From: Chitinophagaceae bacterium
GTDB taxonomy: Bacteria > Bacteroidota > Bacteroidia > Chitinophagales > Chitinophagaceae
Length of the DNA: 47,009 nucleotides
Assembly (NCBI GenBank): GCA_004173235.1
Contig: SEAC01000034.1
Coordinates: 1 to 47,009, forward strand
Reading direction: 5' to 3'
In this document: in pieces, positions 32,199 to 40,919 of the stretch
Numbering within the stretch: position 1 is the first letter of the stretch
Layout of the letters: each line of letters starts with the position of its first letter
The notes under the pieces: generated by a model
Told to the model about the DNA's origin: nothing
The model's database searches: none
The model's input: the letters and a program-made list of their open reading frames with translations, nothing else
Translations under genes and position numbers: made by a program

Positions 32199-33641
32199 GT
32201 GAGTCTGAAAAAGAACCTGGCCTACAACTTCCTGCTTAGCCTCAGCCAGGTGCTGTTTCCACTGGTTTCCATCCCTTGGCTGTCGCGCGTGCTCGATCCC
32301 GAAGGATTGGGCCGCGTGCAATTTATTGATGGATTGACCTACTACTTCATCGTGCTGGCCGAAGCGGGCATCGTTACGCATGCGATCCGCGAGGTGGCGC
32401 GTTGCCGCGACGATGCCGGTGCGCTTCGCCAGCTCGTGTCTGAACTGCTTTCGCTTCACCTGCTGACCACACTCGCGGCAGCCGTACTCTACTCGGTGGC
32501 CGTATTTCTACTGTACGACCGCATCGGCGACCCGAAGCTGCTGCTCTGGTCGTTTTCTTTTCTCCTGTTGAACGGCTTCGCCTGTGAATGGTACTACTGG
32601 GGGATGGAAGATTTCCGCTACATCACGCTTCGATCGCTGGTTGTGCGTGCGCTTGCGCTGCTTTCCATCTTTTTGCTGGTGCGCGCCCCCGAACATTACC
32701 TGGAGTACTACGCCATTGTAGCCTGCACTGCGATAGTCATTCATATCTGGAACGTGGCGCGAATGGCGGCACAGTCGGGACTTTCATTCCGTAGGCTTCA
32801 GTGGAAGAAACACTTGCGCATCACACGCGTAACGTATGCCGTAAGCCTCCTGTATAGCATCCCGCTGCTGCTCGACAACGTGCTGCTTGGATTGTTGTCG
32901 GGTGCTGCCGCAGTTGCGTTTTACGCATACGCGCTCAAGATCGTCCGCTTGCTTTCCGCTTTCATCACCGATGCCTTCCTCGTGTTGTATCCCCGCACGG
33001 TGGCCCTTCTCCGCGAAGCCGACGAGCAGCTCCTGCGCCGCAACCTGAGGCTTTCGGGCGATGCGCTGTTGCTCCTGGCAGTGCCCGCCGGAGCCGGTAT
33101 CTGGCTGGTGTCGGATGCTTTTACTGCCGTGTATTTCGGACCGGGCTTTGCGCCGGTGGCGGCCCAACTGCGCATTCTTTCGGTGTATCCGGTGCTGGTC
33201 ACGCTTGCGCTGTTTCTCAACAAGCAGGTGTTGATGCCGCGCAACCAGGAACGCTGGGTCTTTTATGGCTTGCTTGCAGGTGCAGTGTCTTTCGTTATGC
33301 TCGCGCTGGCGCTATGCCCGATGTACGGCGCCGAAGGGATGGCCTGGTCGCTCGTAGGAAGCGAGGCGATCGTTGTGTTGTGCAACGCATTTTTCGTGCG
33401 CCGACTACACCGCGGACTGTTGCCCGTTCACGGGCGAACGATGCTTGCGGCTTTGCTTGCGGTGGTACTTTTTTTTGTTGCAGGCTGGTTGCTGCAACAA
33501 GCCCGCCTGTCTGCATGGGCCTACCTGCTCACGTTGGTGCCGCTCTGCCTGCTCCTATACGCCGCTTTATTGAAGGTATTCCGTTTGCCGGTCAGCGAGC
33601 TCTTCTTTTCTTTGTTTCGTAAGCGTTTTAACCCTAGTTAG
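32199..33641 (+). CDS. Polysaccharide flippase, Wzx/RfbX family
   Basis: 480-aa integral membrane protein with about 12-14 hydrophobic helices along its length. The N terminus (MSLKKNLAYNFLLSLSQVLFPLVSIPWLSRVLDPEGLGRVQF) is typical of O-antigen/teichoic-acid flippases. Such proteins move lipid-linked oligosaccharides across the inner membrane. Translation appears to start at GTG; a nearby ATG at 32183 is out of frame. The following glycosyltransferase gene begins directly after its stop codon, so the two are almost certainly one transcript. Confidence 0.9.
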   Translation: MSLKKNLAYNFLLSLSQVLFPLVSIPWLSRVLDPEGLGRVQFIDGLTYYFIVLAEAGIVTHAIREVARCRDDAGALRQLVSELLSLHLLTTLAAAVLYSVAVFLLYDRIGDPKLLLWSFSFLLLNGFACEWYYWGMEDFRYITLRSLVVRALALLSIFLLVRAPEHYLEYYAIVACTAIVIHIWNVARMAAQSGLSFRRLQWKKHLRITRVTYAVSLLYSIPLLLDNVLLGLLSGAAAVAFYAYALKIVRLLSAFITDAFLVLYPRTVALLREADEQLLRRNLRLSGDALLLLAVPAGAGIWLVSDAFTAVYFGPGFAPVAAQLRILSVYPVLVTLALFLNKQVLMPRNQERWVFYGLLAGAVSFVMLALALCPMYGAEGMAWSLVGSEAIVVLCNAFFVRRLHRGLLPVHGRTMLAALLAVVLFFVAGWLLQQARLSAWAYLLTLVPLCLLLYAALLKVFRLPVSELFFSLFRKRFNPS

Positions 33642-34670
33642 TTGATTGATTGCACCAACCATAGCAACATATTTTTCATCCAGGAGCACCTCGTTCGCGG
33701 AGCGCTCTTCCATGGCGGCATTGGCAACCAGGATGCCGAACAGGTGATGCTCGATGCAGGTTACCGGCCACTCCGCCTCGGTGACGAATATAATTTTTCG
33801 CCCCTGGCAAAATTGCGTCGCTACCGGGCAGCACGCAAAGTGCTTGCAGGTTTGCCCAAAGGCGCTACGGTTGTATTCCAATGGCCTTTGTATGCACGCC
33901 TGCACCGGATGCTGATCGAGCAACTCGTACGCCGCAGGCCCGACGTCGAGATCATCTGCTTCCTCACGGATCTGAATAGCATCAAGGACGGCGATGCAAA
34001 AGCGCTCGCTGATGAGAAACGATTTTTTGCACCACTCCATAGCTTCATTGCGCACAACGAAGCTATGTGCAGGCAGTTCATGAAGGACCGCGAAAACGCG
34101 CGTTGTACCACCATTGAGTTCTTCGATTTTCTGACCCCGCCTGTTCCGGCCCAGCGATCGCTTTCTCCGGCATTGTGCTTTGCCGGTGCGCTCGACAAAA
34201 GTGGCTTCCTTGCACGGTGCTCTGAATTCCCGGCACTGCATTTTCACCTGTACGGCCCGGGGCGCGAACGTTTTGCGGAGTTAGCCAACTCCACCTACCA
34301 TGGCATCTTCTCGCCGCACAGCCTGCCTCCCGAGCTTAGTGGTTCTTTTGGATTGGTGTGGGATGGCGATAGCCCGAACGCGCTCGAGGGCATGCTGGGC
34401 AACTACTCGAAGTTCATAAGCCCGCACAAGCTTTCGCTTTACATCCTTGCCGGCCTGCCCATCATCTGCCACGAAGAAAGTGCAGCAGCTGAACTGGTGC
34501 TCCGCTACGGAATTGGATTTACAGTGCGCGGACTGGGAGAAATAGGGGAGAAGATCGCACGGATCGACGATGCCGGGTATCGACAGATGCGCACGAAGCA
34601 GGAGCCGCTGGCCGCCCGTATTTCTACGGGTGCATGCCTGCGCTCAGCGTTAGCTGCCCTCCGCGGCTGA
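33642..34670 (+). CDS. Glycosyltransferase, galactofuranosyltransferase-like
   Basis: 342-aa protein. The early FHGGIGNQDAEQVMLDAGYRPL segment and the middle ICFLTDLNSIKDGD (about 107-120) resemble a Bacteroidota/Firmicutes sugar-transferase group related to beta-1,6-galactofuranosyltransferases. The C-terminal part has LSGSFGLVWDGDS, NYSKFISPHKLSLYILAGLPIIC and a putative donor-site motif. The apparent start is TTG immediately after the flippase stop (TAG-TTG); about 24 residues precede GGIGN, as expected for relatives. It probably adds a sugar to the glycan exported by the flippase. The 3' end overlaps the convergent FkbM methyltransferase gene by 21 bp. Confidence 0.75.
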   Translation: MIDCTNHSNIFFIQEHLVRGALFHGGIGNQDAEQVMLDAGYRPLRLGDEYNFSPLAKLRRYRAARKVLAGLPKGATVVFQWPLYARLHRMLIEQLVRRRPDVEIICFLTDLNSIKDGDAKALADEKRFFAPLHSFIAHNEAMCRQFMKDRENARCTTIEFFDFLTPPVPAQRSLSPALCFAGALDKSGFLARCSEFPALHFHLYGPGRERFAELANSTYHGIFSPHSLPPELSGSFGLVWDGDSPNALEGMLGNYSKFISPHKLSLYILAGLPIICHEESAAAELVLRYGIGFTVRGLGEIGEKIARIDDAGYRQMRTKQEPLAARISTGACLRSALAALRG

Positions 34671-35462
34671 AGGCATCCGCACGATCAGTTCAAAATGCGG
34701 CTCGTTCCAGAATTCGAGATACCGGTCCAACTCTTCGTCGCTCAGCCAGTGATCGTACACCAGCTTTTCATACAGGGCGATGTTGTATTGCAGGTTCGGA
34801 TCGAGTGCCCTCAGAAGTGCGCGTGACTCAGCCAGCTCATCGCGGAACTCGGGGAAGAGGCATTCGAGGCTGAGGAAAGCAACCGGGTTGCTGAGCCCGC
34901 GGACGACCTCGAGCTCATAGCCTTCCACATCGATCTTAATGAACTGAGGACGGCCGTAGCGCGCAATGAGGGCATCGAGCGTGGTTACTTCCACATCCAC
35001 CGTGCTGCTGAACGCGATCTTTTCGTTCCAGCGTTCCTCGTTGTCGGCTTCGGTGATGTTCTTGAACCTCGGATTGAGCGTGTTGAAAGCGGAACCGGGA
35101 TGGTGCACTTGCATTGGCAGGCGTCCCGAGGAAGCCCCCACCGCCTTCTGCTCCAGCAGTACCCGCCTTTTTTGGCGGTAGAACCGCATCCGCAGCGTTT
35201 GAAAATTCTTTTCATCCGGCTCGCAGGCCACAACCGTCTCGGCAAGGGATAAGAAGGCCTCGGTCTTGTGACCATCGTTCGCGCCTATATCGAAAATGAG
35301 CGTGCAGGGCGGTAGAAAAGATCCGTAGAAGGCTTTTTCGCGTGCGCTGGCCTGCTGCTTGATGGCCTGGAACAGGCGTTGATACACCTTGAAAACAGGG
35401 CTCCATTTGAGCCGTTCGTAGATGCCGATGCGTTGTAGGAACTGTTTGAGGGCTTGTTTCAT
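34650..35462 (-). CDS. FkbM-family methyltransferase
   Basis: 270-aa SAM-dependent methyltransferase. The SAM-binding LIFDIGANDGHKTEAFL is at about residues 57-73, an acidic residue in VACEPDEKNF follows, and FIKIDVEGYELEVVRGL is the FkbM hallmark. FkbM enzymes O-methylate sugars or polyketides; next to glycosyltransferase and flippase genes the likely target is a sugar hydroxyl in the surface glycan. The start is the ATG giving MKQALKQFLQRIG; the longer upstream frame does not look protein-like. It converges with the glycosyltransferase gene. Confidence 0.88.
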   Translation of the reverse strand: MKQALKQFLQRIGIYERLKWSPVFKVYQRLFQAIKQQASAREKAFYGSFLPPCTLIFDIGANDGHKTEAFLSLAETVVACEPDEKNFQTLRMRFYRQKRRVLLEQKAVGASSGRLPMQVHHPGSAFNTLNPRFKNITEADNEERWNEKIAFSSTVDVEVTTLDALIARYGRPQFIKIDVEGYELEVVRGLSNPVAFLSLECLFPEFRDELAESRALLRALDPNLQYNIALYEKLVYDHWLSDEELDRYLEFWNEPHFELIVRMPSAAEGS

Positions 35463-35548
35463 GGCGTGTGGCGGGGCATTGGCCGAATTCCCGGCCGGCG
35501 TCAAGATAGGATTTAACAGCAAAACCGTCCCGGCGCCGCAGATTTCGT

Positions 35549-35556
35549 TACCTTTG
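35549..35556 (+). promoter_or_regulatory. -7 promoter box for lepA
   Basis: TACCTTTG matches TAnnTTTG and ends 28 nt before the lepA ATG. Confidence 0.6.
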
Positions 35557-35584
35557 CAAACCCGTTTCAGGGGCATTTCCACGC

Positions 35585-37252
35585 ATGAAAAATATCCGGA
35601 ATTTTTGCATCATCGCCCACATCGACCACGGTAAGAGTACCCTGGCCGATCGCCTGCTTCAGACCACCAACACGATCTCCGAGCGGGATATGATGGACCA
35701 GGTGCTGGACGATATGGACCTCGAGCGCGAGAAAGGCATCACCATCAAGAGCCACGCCATCCAGATCAACCATACCCACAAGGGCGAAAAATATGTGTTG
35801 AACCTGATCGATACCCCCGGTCACGTTGACTTCTCGTACGAAGTTTCCCGCGCACTCGCCGCCTGCGAAGGCGCGCTGCTGCTGGTAGACGCCACACAGG
35901 GCATCCAGGCGCAAACGATCTCCAACCTGTACCTCGCGCTCGAGAACGACCTCGAGATTATACCGGTCATCAACAAGATCGACATGGACGGCGCGATGAT
36001 CGAGGAAGTAAAAGACCAGATCATTGAACTCATCGGCTGCAAGCCCGAAGACATCCTCCTGGCTTCCGGCCGCAGCGGCATCGGCATCGAAGGCATTCTC
36101 GAAGCCATCGTGGAGCGCATCCCCGCGCCCAAAGGCGATCCCGACGCACCACTGCAGGCGCTCATCTTCGACTCCGTTTTCAACTCTTTCCGCGGCATCA
36201 TCGTTTACTACCGCGTGCTCAACGGCACTATCAAAAGCGGTGAAAAAGTCCAGTTCGTCAGCACCGGCCAGGAGTACGAAGCCAGCGAAGTGGGCGTGCT
36301 CAAGCTGAAGCCTTCGCCCACCAAGGAAGTGCGCGCCGGCGACGTAGGCTACATCATCACCGGCATCAAGAATGCGAAGGAAGTGAAAGTGGGCGACACG
36401 CTCACCACCGCCAGCCGTCCCACGCAGGAGATGATCAAAGGTTTCCAGGAAGTAAAGCCGATGGTTTTCGCAGGCATCTTCCCGGTTGAAACAGACGCAT
36501 TCGAAGAACTGCGCGATTGCATGGAGAAGCTTCAGCTCAACGACGCATCGCTTACCTTCGAACTTGAAACCTCGCAGGCCCTTGGATTCGGCTTCCGTTG
36601 CGGCTTCCTTGGACTGCTGCACATGGAGATCATCCAGGAACGCCTGGAGCGCGAATTCAACCAGACCGTGATCACTACGGTGCCGAACGTAAGCTTCATC
36701 GCTTACACCACAAAGGGCGAAAAGGTGATCGTGAACAACCCCGCTGAGATGCCCGAGCCTGTTAAAACGGACCGCATCGAGGAGCCGTTCATTCGTGCCG
36801 AGATCATCACCAAAGGAGAATATATCGGCAACATCATGACGCTTTGCCTCGGCAAACGCGGCATTCTGCTGAATCAGAGCTACCTCACCACTACGCGTGT
36901 GGAACTCATCTTCGAAATGCCCCTCACCGAGATCGTGTTCGACTTCTACGACAAGCTGAAGAGCCAGACACGCGGTTATGCATCCTTCGACTACCATCCG
37001 ATCGGTTACCGCGAAGCGGATATCGTGAAGATGGACATCCTGCTCAAGGCGGCCGTAGGAGCTAAGATCCTGGCGCGCGAAAACATTTCTGCGATACGTA
37101 AAGACGTTACGGCGAAGTGCTACGGCGGCGACATCTCGCGTAAGCGCAAGCTGCTGGAAAAACAAAAAGAAGGTAAGAAGCGCATGCGCCAGATCGGCAA
37201 CGTAGAAGTGCCGCAGGAAGCATTCCTCGCGGTGTTGAAGCTGGACGATTGA
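35585..37252 (+). CDS. lepA: Elongation factor 4 (LepA) with an internal deletion
   Basis: 555-aa LepA, the translational GTPase that acts on stalled or assembling ribosomes. GTPase motifs are intact: DHGKST at 14-19, DTPGH at 76-80, NKID at 130-133. Domains II, III and V are present up to [23 protein letters not shown] (ending about residue 487). The chain then jumps straight to [21 protein letters not shown]. In LepA as I know it from E. coli and Bacteroidota, about 40 residues lie between these blocks (NGEPVDAL ... LIPRQQFEVAIQ). The family length is about 595-600, so the shortfall is about 40. The reading frame is kept. The rest of the C-terminal domain, including [17 protein letters not shown], is normal. 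Confidence 0.95.
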   Translation: MKNIRNFCIIAHIDHGKSTLADRLLQTTNTISERDMMDQVLDDMDLEREKGITIKSHAIQINHTHKGEKYVLNLIDTPGHVDFSYEVSRALAACEGALLLVDATQGIQAQTISNLYLALENDLEIIPVINKIDMDGAMIEEVKDQIIELIGCKPEDILLASGRSGIGIEGILEAIVERIPAPKGDPDAPLQALIFDSVFNSFRGIIVYYRVLNGTIKSGEKVQFVSTGQEYEASEVGVLKLKPSPTKEVRAGDVGYIITGIKNAKEVKVGDTLTTASRPTQEMIKGFQEVKPMVFAGIFPVETDAFEELRDCMEKLQLNDASLTFELETSQALGFGFRCGFLGLLHMEIIQERLEREFNQTVITTVPNVSFIAYTTKGEKVIVNNPAEMPEPVKTDRIEEPFIRAEIITKGEYIGNIMTLCLGKRGILLNQSYLTTTRVELIFEMPLTEIVFDFYDKLKSQTRGYASFDYHPIGYREADIVKMDILLKAAVGAKILARENISAIRKDVTAKCYGGDISRKRKLLEKQKEGKKRMRQIGNVEVPQEAFLAVLKLDD

Positions 37253-37262
37253 TCGAATTTAT

Positions 37263-37347
37263 AACTCAAAAGTCAAAACCAGAACCATCGCTACTTGAAG
37301 TGCCTGCGAAGAACGCGCCTTTTGCCTTTTGACTTTTTAGTTCTGAC
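37263..37347. repeat. Inverted pair of heptamer arrays after lepA
   Basis: The left array starts in 37263-37286 with 7-base period (actcaaa, agtcaaa, accagaa). The right array is 37320-37347 (ttttgcc, ttttgac, tttttag, ttctgac). The arms AACTCAAAAGTCAAAA (37263-37278) and TTTTGACTTTTTAGTT (37327-37342) are inverted copies with 15 of 16 positions pairing. The right array runs up to the CYTH stop codon. The pair may double as a transcription terminator between the two convergent genes. Confidence 0.75.
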
Positions 37348-37821
37348 TCATTCCTCCCAGTATTTATACGGGTTGGCCGCCAGTTGCGAATTGTAATATT
37401 TGCGCGTGCCGGTTACTTCGGTTGTTATGAACGGTGGAAGCGTAAACGTTTCGCCTTCGTCCACCAGTTCGATCTCCGCGACGATCAGGCCTTCGTTGTC
37501 GCCAAGGAACACATCCACCTCCCACAGTTTTTCTGCAAACGGAATGATGAAGCGATGCTTCATGATTACAGTTTCGCAGAATTGCGTGAGTAGTTCTTCG
37601 GCTTCTTCCCTGGGGATCTCGAATTCGTATTCGGCGCGGCTGATGCCTATGGTCTTTCCCTTGATGGTAAGGTAGCCGGTTTCGTCCGACACCCGCACGC
37701 GTGCCGTCTTGATCAGGTCTTTAAAGAGGTAGCCCTGGCGCAGGTAGTGCGGCTTATCCTTGGGGTAGCTTTCCCATGCGGACTTATCCACTAAAAACTT
37801 ACGTTCGATTTCTACAGCCAT
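37348..37821 (-). CDS. CYTH-domain protein (triphosphate-tunnel enzyme)
   Basis: 157-aa protein of the CYTH superfamily. The EIERKFLV motif at residues 4-11 is the ExExK metal/phosphate-binding signature. Further tunnel strands show charged residues (YLRQGYLF, TARVRVSDETGYLTIKGKT, EYEFEIP, WEVDVFLGDNEGLIVAEIEL). Bacterial members of this short type are usually inorganic triphosphatases, sometimes class IV adenylate cyclases; the present sequence alone does not decide. It converges with lepA across an inverted heptamer array. Confidence 0.9.
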   Translation of the reverse strand: MAVEIERKFLVDKSAWESYPKDKPHYLRQGYLFKDLIKTARVRVSDETGYLTIKGKTIGISRAEYEFEIPREEAEELLTQFCETVIMKHRFIIPFAEKLWEVDVFLGDNEGLIVAEIELVDEGETFTLPPFITTEVTGTRKYYNSQLAANPYKYWEE

Positions 37822-37907
37822 AGTGGGAAGTTAGCTAGCGAAAATTGCGCCACCGCAAAAAAAGTGCCGGCTGAAAAGTCAGGACGTAGCGTCATTGATT
37901 CAATTTG

Positions 37908-38900
37908 CTATTCATCTTTTTTCTTGGGCAACCCGTTCTTCTCGCTTCGCTGGTCGAGCTTGCCTTCGTTGATGTTGCCTTTCGCATCCAGGATAGGGTC
38001 TCCCACAGGAGGCTTGCCAAGCAACGGATCGGCGTCGCTCATATCTACTTTGTAATGAAACACTTTGTCGATATGCACCCAGCGGCCCTTCTCCCATTTG
38101 AAGCCTTCGGAGTCACCGTCGGGAACAAGTGTGTAGGGAAGGTCCGGCTGGCCCGACTCGGAGATGAGATGGTCGAACAAAATGAGCTTTTGATCTTCAT
38201 CCCAGTTCGCTGCAACGTTGGCTTCGCGTTTATAGGCCAGCTGGAAGCGCTCGTGCGGCTTGCGCGCAACGGTGTCTTGCGAAAAGTCGAAGAAGTTGCC
38301 GCCGAATTTCGGCTCGCCCGCCTGGTCAAAATGCAGCACTTCGATCCACTTTCTTTTTACAGAAAATCCGCGGTCGTCAATGCCGAACAAAGTGTAGTAG
38401 GGCTTGCCTTCCCAGGTGGTCTTGATGAGGTTGTAGTACACGGCACCGATCCAGTTGCTGCGGTCGCGCACGGAGTCTTCAGCGAATTCAGTGAATTCGG
38501 TCACGTCGCGCAGGGGATAGAGTTTGAGCGAACCGTCGGCAGTACGCATTTGGATGGCGCCGCGTTTGCGCGCCTGCACCGTGGGGATGGTCATCTGCCA
38601 GGTGATGATGCGGAAGGTGCTATCGGGAGCATAGAGCTTCGACACCCCGAGCACCTCCTGGAAAGGAAACTGGAAAGAATTTTTTACCTGCAGCGCACGG
38701 ATCAGCGTTTTTACAAACTGGCTGTCGCTGCGAAGGCGGCCGGAAGCCAGCGTATCGGTGTAGATGTGGCGGGCGAGGTCTTTCAACGAATCTTCCTTAG
38801 CGCGCAGCAGACGGTTGTCGGCAGCAGAGATCTTCTGCGCTTCCACAGAATGGAAACCCAGCAGCATGAGGAAGAAAAAGAAGAGAAATGATCTTTTCAC
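37908..38900 (-). CDS. Secreted protein of unknown function
   Basis: 330-aa protein with a signal peptide (MKRSFLFFFFLMLLGFHSVEAQ) ending in the EAQ cleavage site common in this phylum. The mature part includes SFQFPFQEVLGVSKLYAPDSTFRIITWQMTIP, a YYTLFGIDDRGFSVKRKWIEVLHF block and a lysine-rich C terminus (PKKKDE). No membrane helix or catalytic motif is evident, and I do not recognise the family; it has the look of a conserved Bacteroidota periplasmic or surface protein. It follows the hddC-gmhB gene by 55 bp on the same strand, possibly in the same transcript. Confidence 0.75.
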   Translation of the reverse strand: MKRSFLFFFFLMLLGFHSVEAQKISAADNRLLRAKEDSLKDLARHIYTDTLASGRLRSDSQFVKTLIRALQVKNSFQFPFQEVLGVSKLYAPDSTFRIITWQMTIPTVQARKRGAIQMRTADGSLKLYPLRDVTEFTEFAEDSVRDRSNWIGAVYYNLIKTTWEGKPYYTLFGIDDRGFSVKRKWIEVLHFDQAGEPKFGGNFFDFSQDTVARKPHERFQLAYKREANVAANWDEDQKLILFDHLISESGQPDLPYTLVPDGDSEGFKWEKGRWVHIDKVFHYKVDMSDADPLLGKPPVGDPILDAKGNINEGKLDQRSEKNGLPKKKDE

Positions 38901-38955
38901 GGAAGGGCCGGTTTATCGGCTCCACTAAGAACGTCAAAACGGTTCAAAATATTTC

Positions 38956-40221
38956 TTAAGATTCAGATGCTACTGCTTCAACGGCCTCCGCAAACTCCAG
39001 TAAACTGTTAAAACGAAGGTCGATATCGGGATGAGGATAGGGCTGGTGGGGGTTAGTGCTTGCAATGAACACCGTATATACCCCCGCTGCGCGCCCGAAG
39101 CGCATGTCGCTCGGCTTGTTGCCCACCATGATCGCGTTGCGCAGGTTGATGCGAGGATAGCGCTGCGCTGCCTGTACGGCCATGCCCGGATTGGGCTTGC
39201 GGGAGAAGCACCGATCGTCTTTCTCGGTGCACACGAAGATGTCGTCTACGCGGCCTCCTGCTTGCGTAATTCCTTCCAGCATATGGCGATGTACATCCTC
39301 CAGATCATCGGGCGTCATCAGCCCCTTGCTTACGCCGCGCTGATTCGTCACCAGGAAAATCTGACCGAAGCGTTGCGCAAGCGACGGCATCGCGTCCAAT
39401 ACACCTTTGCTGAAAGTGAACTCACCGGGATGGAGCACGTAATGTCCCACGCGCTCGTCGTTGATAACGCCATCGCGGTCGAGAAAGAGGGTCCAGCCCT
39501 TATCAATAACTGAGAGATCCAACGGTGTTCGCCGAAGCTCCGTTTGCGCCCGTGCGAAATCTTCGGGAATGCCAATGTCAATGAAATAGCCGTCATGCAC
39601 GGCGGCAGCGAGGATGTTCTGCTGCACGGCGGGCTCAAGAAAATCCTTTTCGAAGGAAAACTTCTGCGGAAGTCCGCGCGACAGAAAAGCCGCTTTATGC
39701 AACAGGTAAATGCCGCCGTTGATGAGTCCTTCCTGCTGGTAACTCTTCTCGCGAAAAGCATGCACACGGCCGTTTTCGTCTACAAGCACCGAACCGTATC
39801 GGTCGAAATCACGCATGGGTTTCAGTGCCAGCGTGCAGTGCGCATGGGTGCGTTGGTGCACTTCCCACTGTTTCGCGAGGTCGATCTCGAACAGCGTGTC
39901 GCCATTGGCCACGAGCACCTGTTCCGTTTTTGCTGCACCGAGTGCAAATGCGATGCCGCCACCGGTGCCAAGCGGTTCTTCTTCCACTACCGTTGCATAC
40001 TCGAGCGTTGGATATGTTTCTTTGAGCCAGTGTTCGATGGCCTCGGAAAGATAACCAAGTGAAAACACGAAGCGCTGGATGCCTTGACGGCGCAGGCTGT
40101 CGATAACGTATCCGAGAAAAGGACGTCCCGCAACCGGTGCCATGCACTTCGGGAGGTCGGGCACAGCAGAGCGCAGGCGTGTGCCCAGGCCGCCGGCCAA
40201 TACGATGGCTTCGGTGATCAT
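38956..40221 (-). CDS. Fusion of heptose-1-P nucleotidyltransferase (HddC-like) and HAD phosphatase (GmhB-like)
   Basis: 421-aa two-domain protein. Residues about 1-232 are a sugar-phosphate nucleotidyltransferase: LAGGLGTRLRS (8-18), PKCMAPVAGRPFL, GTGGGIAFAL, VANGDTLFEID. Residues about 243-410 are a HAD-IIIA phosphatase: catalytic FLDRDGVIN with D248 and D250, VTNQRGVSKG, RKPNPGM and GNKPSDMRFG. Expected roles are dephosphorylation of heptose bisphosphate and NDP-heptose formation. The zinc-loop of typical GmhB (CxHx..CxC) is shortened to VCTEKDDRCFSRKP. The start ATG overlaps the gmhA stop by one base, so translation is probably coupled. Confidence 0.85.
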   Translation of the reverse strand: MITEAIVLAGGLGTRLRSAVPDLPKCMAPVAGRPFLGYVIDSLRRQGIQRFVFSLGYLSEAIEHWLKETYPTLEYATVVEEEPLGTGGGIAFALGAAKTEQVLVANGDTLFEIDLAKQWEVHQRTHAHCTLALKPMRDFDRYGSVLVDENGRVHAFREKSYQQEGLINGGIYLLHKAAFLSRGLPQKFSFEKDFLEPAVQQNILAAAVHDGYFIDIGIPEDFARAQTELRRTPLDLSVIDKGWTLFLDRDGVINDERVGHYVLHPGEFTFSKGVLDAMPSLAQRFGQIFLVTNQRGVSKGLMTPDDLEDVHRHMLEGITQAGGRVDDIFVCTEKDDRCFSRKPNPGMAVQAAQRYPRINLRNAIMVGNKPSDMRFGRAAGVYTVFIASTNPHQPYPHPDIDLRFNSLLEFAEAVEAVASES

Positions 40222-40805
40222 CAGGCGCCGGTAGCGTTGAAGTATTGCTCTTCTACAAGCTGGCAGATGATGTGCCCGAGAAGAATATGGCTTTCCTGGA
40301 TGCGCGGGGTATCCGTCGAAGGAACGTTGAGCAGGTAGTCGCTCAGTCCTTTCATGACACCACCGCCAGCGCCGGTGAACCCGATCGTATGCACGCCCAT
40401 GGCGCGCGCCGACTCGAACGCGCGAACAATGTTGGCCGAGTTGCCCGAAGTGGAAAGACCCACAAGCACATCGCCCGCTCCGCAAATTCCTTCTACGAGA
40501 CGCGCATACACAACGTCGTAACTGTAATCGTTGGCGACGGCAGTGAGGTACGAAGTGTTGCAGTGGAGCGCTTCGGCTGGCAATGCCTTACGGTCGGTAT
40601 AAAAACGGCCGGAGAATTCAGCTGCCAGATGTTGTGCGTCCGCCGCGCTGCCGCCGTTGCCGCAGAAGTAAATGCGTTTGCCTGCACGCAGAGCATCCAC
40701 GATCGTACGGGTGCTGTCGGCAACCGTTTGCAGTAGCTGTTCGTTTTGCAACACCTGCTGCTTCACGTCGATCGAGGCTTGTATGATTTGTTTGATCTTT
40801 TCCAT
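40221..40805 (-). CDS. gmhA: Phosphoheptose isomerase
   Basis: 194-aa SIS-domain enzyme converting sedoheptulose-7-phosphate to D-glycero-D-manno-heptose-7-phosphate. Family motifs: FCGNGGSAADAQHLAAEFSG (about 52-71), GLSTSGNSANIVRA, and ESHILLGHIICQLVEEQYF with active-site Glu and His. Length is the usual 190-195 residues. The start is the ATG giving MEKIKQIIQASIDVK, supported by the promoter box upstream; a longer frame continues past the promoter. First gene of a coupled pair with the hddC-gmhB fusion. Confidence 0.95.
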   Translation of the reverse strand: MEKIKQIIQASIDVKQQVLQNEQLLQTVADSTRTIVDALRAGKRIYFCGNGGSAADAQHLAAEFSGRFYTDRKALPAEALHCNTSYLTAVANDYSYDVVYARLVEGICGAGDVLVGLSTSGNSANIVRAFESARAMGVHTIGFTGAGGGVMKGLSDYLLNVPSTDTPRIQESHILLGHIICQLVEEQYFNATGA

Positions 40806-40823
40806 TTTGTGCTTATCTGGCCG

Positions 40824-40831
40824 CAAAATTA
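40824..40831 (-). promoter_or_regulatory. -7 promoter box for gmhA
   Basis: Minus-strand TAATTTTG matches TAnnTTTG and ends 18 nt before the gmhA ATG, suggesting gmhA has its own promoter separate from hddA. Confidence 0.55.
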
Positions 40832-40919
40832 GCCCGTTAAATGTTATCGTTTCCCCGTTATTCGCCGTACCGGCCGTAGGATGCGGCAAGTGCGTGTGCA
40901 AGAGCGCCGCTGGCCGGTA

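Noticed and set aside
35567..37165. 532-codon open frame antisense to lepA
   Set aside because: lepA on the other strand has all GTPase motifs; the antisense translation has no recognisable feature.
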